Assembly: GCA_002171155.1 (NCBI GenBank)
Contig: NHHF01000070.1
Location: 1-12,682 of the forward strand
Source: Betaproteobacteria bacterium TMED156
GTDB lineage: Bacteria > Pseudomonadota > Gammaproteobacteria > Burkholderiales > Burkholderiaceae_A
DNA: 12,682 nucleotides
Reading direction: 5' to 3'
In this document: in pieces, positions 1-6,893 of the stretch
Layout: the number at the start of each line of letters is the position of its first letter
Position numbering within the stretch: position 1 is the stretch's first letter
Position numbers and translations under genes: made by a program
The notes under the pieces: model-generated
Database searches by the model: none
What the model was told of the DNA's origin: nothing
What the model saw: the letters and a program-made list of their open reading frames with translations, nothing else

Positions 1-6
1 CGATTT

Positions 7-219
7 CTACAACTCTATACCTGCTAAGCTCCATGTTATCCTCTCTAATGCATTTTTGTCAAAGTTTTCTACAATCGATACAAAAATACAATCCGTCTGG
101 GACATAACTTTTACGAGTACATTTATTTCGGATGGGAAATTTTGTATCAATTTTTTTATTTCCTTATCAAAATCTTTTAAAGAAATGTTTTCATCAAACT
201 TAGCGGTTAATTCTTTCAT
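7..219 (-). CDS. Small hypothetical soluble protein, 70 aa
   Basis: I do not recognise this protein. It reads from an ATG (219-217) to a TAG (9-7) and encodes 70 residues of mixed charge with no signal peptide or membrane segment. The N-terminal half is lysine- and glutamate-rich and probably helical; the middle (about residues 30-50) is more hydrophobic with one cysteine (Cys44), like a small alpha/beta fold. It is the last gene visible in a run of five small minus-strand genes, starting only 9 nt after the stop of the membrane-protein gene at 229-489, so cotranslation in one operon is likely. A weak AGG lies about 11 nt before the ATG. The plus-strand frame over the same bases gives an unconvincing low-complexity peptide, so I prefer this strand. 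The function is unknown. Confidence 0.6.
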   Translation of the reverse strand: MKELTAKFDENISLKDFDKEIKKLIQNFPSEINVLVKVMSQTDCIFVSIVENFDKNALERITWSLAGIEL

Positions 220-228
220 TAAAAAATT

Positions 229-489
229 TTACCTTTTTTTCTTTCTTTTTTTCTTTAACCTATAATTTTTAGTATTTTTTTCTAAAAGTTGAGATTTATA
301 ATATTTATTTTCCTCTTTCATTCTTCTCCATTTATCCATTATTAAAATAGGTAAAAGATAAAAAACAATAAAACCAATAAAAAGGACTGTAAATTCATTA
401 GTCCCAATTTCACCTGCTTGAATGCTAAACCAAAAAATAAATACAACGAAAATAATAAGTGCTAATTTAATTTTAAATTTATCAATCAT
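229..489 (-). CDS. Small membrane protein with two transmembrane helices, 86 aa
   Basis: Family not recognised. The 86-residue product has two clear hydrophobic segments, at about residues 8-25 and 34-51, joined by a short loop containing GEIGTNE. Basic residues lie before the first helix (DKFKIK) and after the second (DKWRRMK), which by the positive-inside rule predicts a helical hairpin with both ends in the cytoplasm. The C-terminal third is a charged tail ending in a cluster of lysines and arginines (RLKKKRKKKR), which could touch nucleic acid or anionic lipid. The ATG at 489-487 is preceded by GGTGA about 5 nt upstream, a usable ribosome-binding site. The gene lies 32 nt after the 52-aa gene and 9 nt before the 70-aa gene, in the same small-gene operon. 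Confidence 0.65.
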   Translation of the reverse strand: MIDKFKIKLALIIFVVFIFWFSIQAGEIGTNEFTVLFIGFIVFYLLPILIMDKWRRMKEENKYYKSQLLEKNTKNYRLKKKRKKKR

Positions 490-521
490 ATTTCACCATT
501 AATATAATGCTACTGGATTTT

Positions 522-680
522 TCATTTAAAATATTTACCGTACATTACAGCAAAACAGATTATGCCTCCAATAACTTTCAGAAATATGAAACCTGTCAAA
601 AAACCTAAAACAATAAAAACACTACTAGCTAAAATGCCAAACATAAATAATTTTTCATCAATTTTGGTCCAACCTGGCAT
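522..680 (-). CDS. Small membrane protein, 52 aa, overlapping the upstream stop
   Basis: This short frame begins MPGWTKIDEKLFMF and ends YGKYFK before a TGA at 524-522. It has a soluble start of about 10 residues, then one long or two short hydrophobic segments (about 11-33 and 35-46), so it is a small inner-membrane protein of unknown function. Support for a real gene is positional: the TAA of the upstream secreted-protein gene and this ATG overlap in TAATG (682-678), the classic layout for translational coupling, and without it 158 bases inside a tight operon would be empty. It resembles the 86-aa downstream product only in being a short membrane protein with a charged tail. The shortness leaves some doubt. 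Confidence 0.6.
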   Translation of the reverse strand: MPGWTKIDEKLFMFGILASSVFIVLGFLTGFIFLKVIGGIICFAVMYGKYFK

Positions 681-1024
681 TATTTAAATATCTTGCAATC
701 GGTGTTGTAGTATTCTCCTGAAATACCAAATTCTCTATCGAATTGTCTTACCTTAATGCTCTTATTATTAAAGTCCAGATAGACATCATAATCAAACATA
801 GCTCCGCCTTTGCTTACTCCAAAAATGCTTATTTTATTCTTACTAAAGTCTTTTGTTATTTTGTATTTTCTGGCATCATCGTTGGGAAATACTTCGTAGA
901 TATACTTTTTATCAATTTCCCACTTAAGCTCTCCAAACCTTTTACTTTTGCAAATCCAAGTTTCAGAATAAGCATTCCCACTTAACAATAAACCCAGAAC
1001 CATGATTGTTAAAAGTTTTTTCAA
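680..1024 (-). CDS. Secreted (periplasmic) hypothetical protein, 114 aa
   Basis: Residues 1-20 form a Sec signal peptide: KK at the start, a leucine-rich core (MVLGLLLSG), then NAYS before a likely cleavage ahead of Glu21. No lipobox cysteine follows, so it is probably a soluble periplasmic protein. The mature part, about 94 residues, has two cysteines near its ends (Cys25 in WICKSKRFG and Cys110 in NTDCKIF) that could form a disulfide, and is predicted mostly beta-strand. The start must be TTG (1024-1022): it lies just before KKLLT, fits the usual signal-peptide form, and lies 1 nt after the TAA of the upstream gene. The 3' end overlaps the next gene in TAATG. The family is unknown; the leucine-rich signal is of a kind I associate with Pelagibacter secreted proteins. 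Confidence 0.75.
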   Translation of the reverse strand: MKKLLTIMVLGLLLSGNAYSETWICKSKRFGELKWEIDKKYIYEVFPNDDARKYKITKDFSKNKISIFGVSKGGAMFDYDVYLDFNNKSIKVRQFDREFGISGEYYNTDCKIFK

Positions 1025-1025
1025 A

Positions 1026-1454
1026 TTAAAAAGGTGCCTCTTTTTTTCCTTTAAGTTTAATTTGTTGAATATTGTTTAAATCGAGTTTATCTACTGTAGA
1101 TTTAGTATTATATTCTGCAAGTATCCAGTTTTTATCTTTAAATTTAATTCCTAATTTAATTAATTTTGTTTTTTTATTTCCTCCAGCCAAAGCACCAGCA
1201 ATTAGACCAACGGGACCAAAAACTAGTCCTCCTAATCCAGCTCCAACAGCAGAACCTGTAAATGATTTACTCTTTTCACTTTCTTCATTTACAATACCAA
1301 TACTTTCTATTTTTTCACTTTCATAAACATGTTTTTTATTTTCCCAGACGCCAACAGATTCATTGACCTGAATACCATATATACCTCTTTTGAAGCTTGC
1401 TAATATTTTGAATTCAATATTATCTTTATCCCAAGATGAGTCTAAAATTTTCAT
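1026..1454 (-). CDS. Hypothetical protein with internal glycine-zipper segment, 142 aa
   Basis: First gene of the left-hand operon. Residues 1-60 and 93-142 look like soluble beta-rich halves. Between them, residues 66-92 form a glycine- and alanine-rich hydrophobic stretch with repeated GxxxG spacing (GSAVGAGLGG...GPVGLIAGALAGG), followed by basic NKKTK. This arrangement, a glycine-zipper inserted between two beta-rich halves with a hydrophobic LIKLGIKFKD strand after it, recalls small bacterial proteins with a PH-like fold interrupted by a glycine-rich loop; I give that only as a resemblance. The segment could insert in a membrane or pack as a hairpin. There is no signal peptide. The ATG (1454-1452) has no Shine-Dalgarno sequence but lies exactly one -10 spacing after TATAAT, suggesting a leaderless mRNA. 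Confidence 0.75.
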   Translation of the reverse strand: MKILDSSWDKDNIEFKILASFKRGIYGIQVNESVGVWENKKHVYESEKIESIGIVNEESEKSKSFTGSAVGAGLGGLVFGPVGLIAGALAGGNKKTKLIKLGIKFKDKNWILAEYNTKSTVDKLDLNNIQQIKLKGKKEAPF

Positions 1455-1469
1455 TAATTAATTATATCA
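1455..1469 (-). promoter_or_regulatory. Extended -10 promoter giving a probable leaderless mRNA
   Basis: Read on the minus strand, the bases just before the 142-aa gene are TGATATAATTAATTA then ATG. TGATATAAT is a perfect extended -10 element (TGn followed by TATAAT). No good -35 is seen at the usual spacing, which fits extended -10 promoters. With the hexamer at -12 to -7, position +1 falls on the A of the ATG (1454), so the transcript would begin at the start codon. Confidence 0.55.
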
Positions 1470-1588
1470 AAAATTTACAAAAACCATACTCCATGCATAA
1501 CCCCGCTATTATTTAATTGAAATGATGATATACTAAAAACCGTTGCTGTTATTGGCTTATCAATGAAAAAACTTTTTTTCGTGGGTAA

Positions 1589-1628
1589 CGGTGTAAACGA
1601 GATGCTCTACCAACTGAGCTAACCGCCC
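1589..1628 (-). pseudogene. tRNA-Val(UAC) 5' fragment, truncated in the anticodon stem
   Basis: On the minus strand this reads GGGCGGTTAGCTCAGTTGGT, then AGAGCATCTCG and TTTACACCG. It contains the acceptor 5' strand, the full D-arm, the 5' anticodon strand TCTCG and the loop TTTACAC, so the anticodon is TAC (valine). Homology stops after base 40: CGAGA would be needed to close the stem, but CGTTA follows. I looked through the minus strand down to the next gene and found no T-loop (GGTTCGA-like) and no closing ACCGCCC, nor the reverse orientation nearby. A -10-like TATACA (1645-1640) sits 11 nt upstream, so the fragment may still be transcribed. tRNA-Val is often found downstream of lon in alphaproteobacteria, so this is probably the native locus, cut. 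Confidence 0.75.
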
Positions 1629-1693
1629 TTAAGACAGGATGTATAATTACTACAAAAAAATAATAATAAAAGATAAATTATTTGAATTAAAAG

Positions 1694-2422
1694 TTATAAA
1701 TATTTAATTTTTTTTTTCCAATCAATCAGAGGTGCGAGATAATTTGTTTCAATATGAGTTGAAAGTGACGGTATAGGAACAACCAATATCCTTCCTCGAT
1801 TAGTTAGTTGTGTAAATATTTTATGATCCCTAGGTATATCTTTCTTACACATTTTTTCAAAAAATCGATAATCATTTTTAAGTGTACCTTTTTTTACAGC
1901 AAATGTACAAGTAGTTGAAAAAGTTGTTGCCCAGTGACTATACTTTCCAATTAAAACTTTTTTATCTTTATTATCTAATGCTTGTCTAAAATCTATTAAT
2001 TTTCTCAAGTTATCATAATTATCTGGGTGATCGTATAGACTAACGTAGTGTACTTTTAAATTAAAAGCATCTATTAGGTTTTTTTTTGCACCTGGTAAAT
2101 GAATATAATCATTTTCAACAAAATATATTTGTTCTTTATCACTCTTAATCACTTTAAACTTCTTAGACTTTTTTAAATCAAGCGCTAAATCAATGCAAAA
2201 TTTTAAAGATTTAGAATTATTTTTATAATCTATTTCTATAAAATTATTATCACCTACAATTTTTTTATATTGATAGATCTCTTTTATAGATAAACCGTCT
2301 CCAACAACAGTTATAATTACATTTTTAAAAACTTTTTTTAAGTTTTTTAAACAAGTGATTGCTGAAATTTTTAATTTTTTTTTTGTTTGTTTATGCGATG
2401 AGGTTCTAAAAATTATTCTCAT
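1694..2422 (-). CDS. Glycosyltransferase-like protein, 242 aa
   Basis: This resembles a GT-A-type glycosyltransferase of the kind seen in surface polysaccharide clusters. Visible marks are a basic N-terminus, a hydrophobic strand VIITVVGDG (about 35-43), an acidic YFVENDYIH (100-108) where such enzymes carry the metal- and sugar-nucleotide-binding acidic motif, then YVSLYDHPDNY (126-136), SHWATTFSTTCTF (162-174), IPRDH (196-200) and a late STHIE (221-225). I recall the YxxLYDHPDxY...HW..T.STT.TF pattern from uncharacterised transferase-like proteins; the sugar and acceptor cannot be told. There is no signal peptide or membrane helix, so it is cytoplasmic. It starts 44 nt downstream of lon on the same strand, but is unrelated to proteolysis and stands where hupB often lies. 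Read-through from lon is possible. Confidence 0.6.
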   Translation of the reverse strand: MRIIFRTSSHKQTKKKLKISAITCLKNLKKVFKNVIITVVGDGLSIKEIYQYKKIVGDNNFIEIDYKNNSKSLKFCIDLALDLKKSKKFKVIKSDKEQIYFVENDYIHLPGAKKNLIDAFNLKVHYVSLYDHPDNYDNLRKLIDFRQALDNKDKKVLIGKYSHWATTFSTTCTFAVKKGTLKNDYRFFEKMCKKDIPRDHKIFTQLTNRGRILVVPIPSLSTHIETNYLAPLIDWKKKIKYL

Positions 2423-2466
2423 TTAAAAGACTTGTATTTATAAGCTGTGTTACAGAACTTAATTTT

Positions 2467-4848
2467 TTAGTGAGAACTTGTTAGGTTCTTATTTTCCTCG
2501 TTAAGGTTTTTTTGAGCTATATCAATCCACTCAACTGGTTTTAAATCACTTTTCAAAGCAATTTTAAGAACTTCATCTACAGTGTTTACTGGTATAATTT
2601 TCATTCCATCTTTAACATTTTGTGGAATATCTCTTAAATCTTTTTCATTTTCAGATGGTATTATTGCAGTTTTTATTCCTCCTCTAAGAGCAGCGAGAAG
2701 TTTTTCTTTTAAACCGCCTATCGGTAAAACTCTTCCTCTTAGTGTAACTTCCCCAGTCATAGCAACATCTTTGAGCACTGGTATTGAGGTCATTGCGGAA
2801 ACGATTGAAGTGACCATAGCTATACCTGCAGATGGTCCGTCTTTTGGCGTTGCTCCTTCAGGAACGTGAACATGAATATCCTTCTTATCAAATAACGGAG
2901 GAATGATACCATAATCTAAAGACTTGGATCTTATAAAGGACTTAGCTGCTTTTATAGATTCTTTCATAACATCACCCAGTTTTCCAGTGTATTCTAGTTT
3001 ACCTTTTCCTGGCATTGTAACAGATTCAATGGATAATAACTCTCCACCTACTTCAGTCCAAGCCAAGCCTGTAACAACTCCGATTTTATTTTCTTCTTCA
3101 ATTTCGCCATATTTAAATTTTTTAACGCCCAAATAGTCATCTAAATTTTTTAGATTAACATTAGCTTTATCAATTTTTTTCGTTACAATATCTTTTAAGC
3201 TTTTTCGTGCTAATTTAGATAGCTCTCTCTCAAGGTTTCTGACACCAGCTTCTCTAGTGTATCTTCTAATAATTTCTGAAATAACTTCGTCATCAACTTG
3301 AAATTCACTGTTTTTTAACCCGTTGTCTTTTATTTGTTTGGGTAATAGATACTTTTTGGCTATTTCTAATTTTTCGTTCTCCGTGTAGCCCGATAATCTT
3401 ATAACTTCCATTCTATCTAATAAAGGTCCAGGGATATTTAAAGTATTTGCTGTGGTTACAAACATTACATTTGATAAATCGTAATCAACTTCCAAATAAT
3501 GATCATTAAAATCCTTGTTCTGTTCAGGATCTAAAGCTTCTAAAAGAGCAGACGACGGATCACCCCTATAATCCATTCCAACTTTGTCAATTTCATCGAG
3601 CAAAAATAATGGATTTTTCTTTCCAGCTTTTTTCATCATTTGAATTATTTTTCCAGGCAAGCTTCCGATATATGTTCTTCTATGTCCTCTTATCTCAGCT
3701 TCATCTCTCACTCCACCAAGAGACATTCTAACAAATTCTCGACCTGTTGCCTTTGCAATTGATTTACCTAGGGAGGTTTTTCCAACTCCAGGTGGACCAA
3801 CTAAACAGAGGATAGGTCCTTTAATTTTTTTTAGTCTTGATTGCACTGCTAAAAATTCCAAAATCCTATCTTTTACTTTTTCAAGACCATAGTGATCTTG
3901 ATTTAATATGTTTTCTGCTTTTCCTAGATCAGTACTAACTTGTGAACTTTCGTGCCATGGTATTGAAGTCATCCAATCAAGATAATTCCTTACTACAGTT
4001 GACTCTGCAGACATGGGGCTCATAGTTCTAAGTTTTTTTAATTCAGAATTGCATTTTTCCTCAGCTTCTTTTGACATTTTAGCTTTTTTTATTGCATCCT
4101 CAATTTGCTTTAATTCATCTTTTCCCTCTTCTATCTCACCTAATTCTTTTTGAATTGCTTTTAACTGTTCGTTTAAATAATACTCGCGTTGAGTTTTTTC
4201 CATTTGATTTTTAACTCTACCTCTTATTCTTTTTTCTACGGACATTAGCTCAAGCTCATTATCTAAATGGCTTATAATAATTTCTAATTTTTTTTGAATA
4301 TCTAGAGTCTCAAGTATTTTTTGTTTTTCTTGCAGCTCAATACCAAGGGTTGAAACAGTTTTATTAGCAATAATATTTGGGTCTAAAATATTTTTAAAAT
4401 TTACACTATTTTCATCGTTAAATTTTTTTGATGTTTTTGAAAGTTTATTGAATTTGTTTATTAAAGCTTGAGAAAGCAAATTGTTATTTCTATCAACTGT
4501 TAACTTACATTCCTCAATCTGAGCATCTAAAAAATTTTCATTTTTATTATATTCATTGATTTTACAAATAGATTTGCCCTCTACCAAAATTTTAACAGTC
4601 CCATCTGGTAACTTTAGAAGTTGTAAAATATCAACCAACGTTCCATGTGAATAAAGGTCTTGTTGTTTAGGATTGTCAATATCTGGGTTTTTTTGAGCCA
4701 AGAGTAAAATTTTTTTTGTCTCATTCATTACAGATTCCAAGGCGTTAATAGATTTCTCTCTTCCCACAAAAAGTGGAGTTGTAACATTCGGGAATACTAC
4801 AATATCTCTTAATGGTAAAATTGGTGTTGACTTGAAATTAATAGTCAT
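2467..4848 (-). CDS. lon: ATP-dependent protease Lon (LonA)
   Basis: Cytoplasmic homohexameric ATP-dependent serine protease that degrades misfolded and selected regulatory proteins. Counting from the ATG at 4848 (793 aa, a normal LonA length): LAN substrate-binding domain from about residue 8 (ILPLRDIVVFPN) to 200, coiled-coil region to about 300, AAA+ module with Walker A GPPGVGKT (351-358), Walker B LFLLDEID (414-421), sensor-1 Asn468 and sensor-2 GVRNLER (535-541), then the protease domain. The catalytic dyad is intact: Ser673 in PKDGPSAG and Lys716 in GGLKEK. A TTG two codons upstream (4854) could also serve as start; neither has a Shine-Dalgarno sequence, so I prefer ATG. The gene lies 53-59 nt after clpX at the end of the tig-clpP-clpX-lon block, the usual alphaproteobacterial order. 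Confidence 0.98.
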   Translation of the reverse strand: MTINFKSTPILPLRDIVVFPNVTTPLFVGREKSINALESVMNETKKILLLAQKNPDIDNPKQQDLYSHGTLVDILQLLKLPDGTVKILVEGKSICKINEYNKNENFLDAQIEECKLTVDRNNNLLSQALINKFNKLSKTSKKFNDENSVNFKNILDPNIIANKTVSTLGIELQEKQKILETLDIQKKLEIIISHLDNELELMSVEKRIRGRVKNQMEKTQREYYLNEQLKAIQKELGEIEEGKDELKQIEDAIKKAKMSKEAEEKCNSELKKLRTMSPMSAESTVVRNYLDWMTSIPWHESSQVSTDLGKAENILNQDHYGLEKVKDRILEFLAVQSRLKKIKGPILCLVGPPGVGKTSLGKSIAKATGREFVRMSLGGVRDEAEIRGHRRTYIGSLPGKIIQMMKKAGKKNPLFLLDEIDKVGMDYRGDPSSALLEALDPEQNKDFNDHYLEVDYDLSNVMFVTTANTLNIPGPLLDRMEVIRLSGYTENEKLEIAKKYLLPKQIKDNGLKNSEFQVDDEVISEIIRRYTREAGVRNLERELSKLARKSLKDIVTKKIDKANVNLKNLDDYLGVKKFKYGEIEEENKIGVVTGLAWTEVGGELLSIESVTMPGKGKLEYTGKLGDVMKESIKAAKSFIRSKSLDYGIIPPLFDKKDIHVHVPEGATPKDGPSAGIAMVTSIVSAMTSIPVLKDVAMTGEVTLRGRVLPIGGLKEKLLAALRGGIKTAIIPSENEKDLRDIPQNVKDGMKIIPVNTVDEVLKIALKSDLKPVEWIDIAQKNLNEENKNLTSSH

Positions 4849-4907
4849 AGCCAAAACATAATCATTAAAAAATATAAAACAAGATGCAATTACTGATATA
4901 TCACCAA

Positions 4908-6179
4908 CTAATTAGCAATTTTTTTTTCTTTACCCGCTGAAAGAGATGACTCTTTTGAATAAATCAATAAAGGCTTAATCTTACCATTAATTACCTCTTT
5001 ATTTAATATTACTTCTTCAACACCATCAATGGAGGGCAAATCAAACATAGTCTCGAGCAAAACCTCTTCGATTATTGATCTTAAACCTCTAGCTCCTGTC
5101 TTTCTAACAATTGCTTTTTTAGCTACTGCTTTCAAGGCATCTTTGGTAAAGGTTAGTTTTACTCCTTCAATTTCGAAAAGTTTAGAATATTGTTTAGATA
5201 ATGAGTTTTTTGGTTCTTGAAGAATTTTAACCAAACTTTCCTCATCTAAATCTTCTAAAGAAGAAATGATAGGTAATCTTCCAATAAATTCAGGAATTAA
5301 TCCAAATTTCAATAAATCTTCTGGCTGGACATCTTTCATTAATTCGCCAGCACCAATTTCAACTTTATCTTTTATTTTAGCTCCAAAACCAATAGATGAT
5401 CCCTTACCTCTGTCTGATATGATTTTATCAATTCCAGCAAAAGCACCGCCAACAATAAAAAGTATATTGGTTGTATCCACTTGTAAAAATTCTTGTTGGG
5501 GATGTTTTCTTCCACCTTGTGGTGGAACACTTGCAATAGTTCCCTCCATTATTTTTAACAATGCTTGCTGAACACCTTCGCCAGATACATCTCTAGTAAT
5601 AGATGGGTTTTCAGTTTTTCTGCTAATTTTATCTACTTCATCAATATAAACAATTCCTCTTTGTGCTTTTTCAACGTTGTAATCTGCAGCTTGTAACAAT
5701 TTTAATATTATGTTCTCAACATCTTCACCTACATAACCTGCTTCGGTTAATGTTGTTGCATCAGCCATAGTAAATGGGACATCAAGAATTTTCGCAAGAG
5801 TTTGTGCTAATAAAGTTTTTCCACATCCAGTAGGTCCGATTAATAAAATATTAGATTTTGCAAGCTCAACATCATTGTTTGATTTTTCTGTATGTTCTAA
5901 TCTTTTATAATGGTTATGAACTGCAACTGATAAAACTTGTTTTGCTTTTTTTTGTCCAATTACATAATCATTTAAAATTGAAAAAATTTCTTTTGGAGTT
6001 GGAACTCCTTCATCTGACTTTGAAATCTGACTTTTGCTCTCTTCTTTAATGATATCCATACACAACTCTACACATTCATCACAAATAAAAACTGTAGGTC
6101 CAGCAATCAATTTTCTGACTTCATGCTGGCTTTTTCCGCAAAATGAACAGTAAAGTGTATTTTTGTTTTCTTTAGTCAT
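4908..6179 (-). CDS. clpX: ATP-dependent Clp protease ATP-binding subunit ClpX
   Basis: Hexameric AAA+ unfoldase that recognises tagged proteins and threads them into ClpP. The 423-residue product is of normal length and has every expected element: N-terminal zinc-binding domain with Cys11, Cys14, Cys33 and Cys36; Walker A GPTGCGKT (115-122); pore loop GYVG (148-151); Walker B IVYIDEVD (176-183); RKH loop (224-226); the ClpP-docking IGF loop (263-265); and sensor-2 GARGLR (362-367). The IGF loop shows it can pair with the ClpP encoded just upstream. The ATG at 6179-6177 follows ATTGATTCGT, nearly the same leader as clpP, with no Shine-Dalgarno sequence. A TATAAT 14 nt before the ATG suggests a second promoter inside the block. 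The TAG stop is 59 nt before lon. Confidence 0.98.
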   Translation of the reverse strand: MTKENKNTLYCSFCGKSQHEVRKLIAGPTVFICDECVELCMDIIKEESKSQISKSDEGVPTPKEIFSILNDYVIGQKKAKQVLSVAVHNHYKRLEHTEKSNNDVELAKSNILLIGPTGCGKTLLAQTLAKILDVPFTMADATTLTEAGYVGEDVENIILKLLQAADYNVEKAQRGIVYIDEVDKISRKTENPSITRDVSGEGVQQALLKIMEGTIASVPPQGGRKHPQQEFLQVDTTNILFIVGGAFAGIDKIISDRGKGSSIGFGAKIKDKVEIGAGELMKDVQPEDLLKFGLIPEFIGRLPIISSLEDLDEESLVKILQEPKNSLSKQYSKLFEIEGVKLTFTKDALKAVAKKAIVRKTGARGLRSIIEEVLLETMFDLPSIDGVEEVILNKEVINGKIKPLLIYSKESSLSAGKEKKIAN

Positions 6180-6180
6180 A

Positions 6181-6191
6181 ACGAATCAATT
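6181..6191 (-). repeat. Leader motif AATTGATTCGT, clpX copy
   Basis: The 11 bases AATTGATTCGT are followed by T and the clpX ATG. The same 11 bases lie directly before the clpP ATG (6864-6874). The spacing to ATG differs by one base, so the motif is read in different frames relative to the two genes and is not a conserved coding extension. It may act in translation initiation in place of a Shine-Dalgarno sequence, or as a protein-binding site. It includes a GATTC (GANTC) site. Confidence 0.45.
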
Positions 6192-6192
6192 T

Positions 6193-6198
6193 ATTATA
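6193..6198 (-). promoter_or_regulatory. Possible internal -10 element for clpX
   Basis: A perfect TATAAT lies on the minus strand 13 nt before the clpX ATG. Standard spacing would give a transcript with a leader of only about 7 nt. No convincing -35 is seen; a CTTGATAAAG further upstream (around 6224-6233) resembles the CTTGA half of heat-shock promoters but is too far from this -10 for normal spacing. In such AT-rich DNA the hexamer could be chance. Confidence 0.3.
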
Positions 6199-6248
6199 CA
6201 ATAACTCATTCAAAGTCACTTTATCAAGTAATAGTTGAATTTAAAGTT

Positions 6249-6863
6249 CTAATTTTCTCGTTTTTCAACGACTTTGTCTACCAAGCCAAATTTTTTTGCA
6301 TCTTCAGCATTCATAAAATTATCTCTCTCTAGAGTATCTTTGATAATTTCTACGCTTTGACCGGTATGTTTTGAGTAGATTTCATTCAACCTTTTTTTGG
6401 TTGCAAGTATCTCTTTAGTGTGGATTTCAATATCAGTGGCCTGACCTTGGAAACCCGCTGATGGCTGATGAACCATTATTCTTGCATTTGGCAATGTCAT
6501 TCTTAATCCCTTTTCTCCAGCAGCTAATAAAAATGAACCCATAGATGCAGCTTGACCAATGCAGAGTGTTGAGACAGTAGGTTTGATAAACTGCATTGTG
6601 TCATAAATAGCTAATCCATCAGTAACAACTCCACCAGGAGAATTTATATATAAATAGATTTCTTTAGAATTGTTTTCTGACTCCAAAAATAATAACTGGG
6701 CTGATATTAAACTTGATACATGAGAGTTTATTGGTCCAGTGAGAAAAATAATTCTTTCTTTCAATAATCGAGAGTAAATATCAAAAGATCTTTCGCCTCT
6801 AGGTGTTTGCTCTATTACCATCGGTATTAAAGTGTTCATGTAAATATCTAAAGGATCTTTCAT
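6249..6863 (-). CDS. clpP: ATP-dependent Clp protease proteolytic subunit ClpP
   Basis: Serine peptidase that forms the two-ring barrel degrading proteins fed by ClpX. Counting from the ATG at 6863 (204 aa, normal length), the triad is complete: Ser107 in GQAASMGS, His132 in MVHQPSAG and Asp181 in LERDN. The conserved [20 protein letters not shown] is present near residue 22, and INSPGG (74-79) forms the oxyanion-hole region. A TTG three codons upstream (6872) is in frame, but those codons are part of AATTGATTCGT, a leader also found before clpX in another frame, so the ATG is the better start. It lies 30 nt downstream of tig and 69 nt upstream of clpX on the same strand, forming a chaperone-protease operon. 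Confidence 0.98.
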   Translation of the reverse strand: MKDPLDIYMNTLIPMVIEQTPRGERSFDIYSRLLKERIIFLTGPINSHVSSLISAQLLFLESENNSKEIYLYINSPGGVVTDGLAIYDTMQFIKPTVSTLCIGQAASMGSFLLAAGEKGLRMTLPNARIMVHQPSAGFQGQATDIEIHTKEILATKKRLNEIYSKHTGQSVEIIKDTLERDNFMNAEDAKKFGLVDKVVEKREN

Positions 6864-6874
6864 ACGAATCAATT
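6864..6874 (-). repeat. Leader motif AATTGATTCGT, clpP copy
   Basis: These 11 bases touch the clpP ATG directly and are identical to the motif before clpX. Neither clpP nor clpX has a Shine-Dalgarno sequence, whereas tig in the same block does (AAGGA). An (T/C)ATAA sequence precedes both copies at a similar distance, so promoter plus leader may have been copied together or kept by selection. Confidence 0.45.
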
Positions 6875-6893
6875 ATGAATTTATAACTATTAA

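Noticed and set aside
56..265. Plus-strand frame at the left edge
   Set aside because: It is antisense to two minus-strand genes and its tail is a phenylalanine run from poly-T; no support.
1455..1590. Intron or split-gene reading of tRNA-Val, with the 3' half further along
   Set aside because: No T-arm or closing acceptor strand was found on either strand between the fragment and the next gene.
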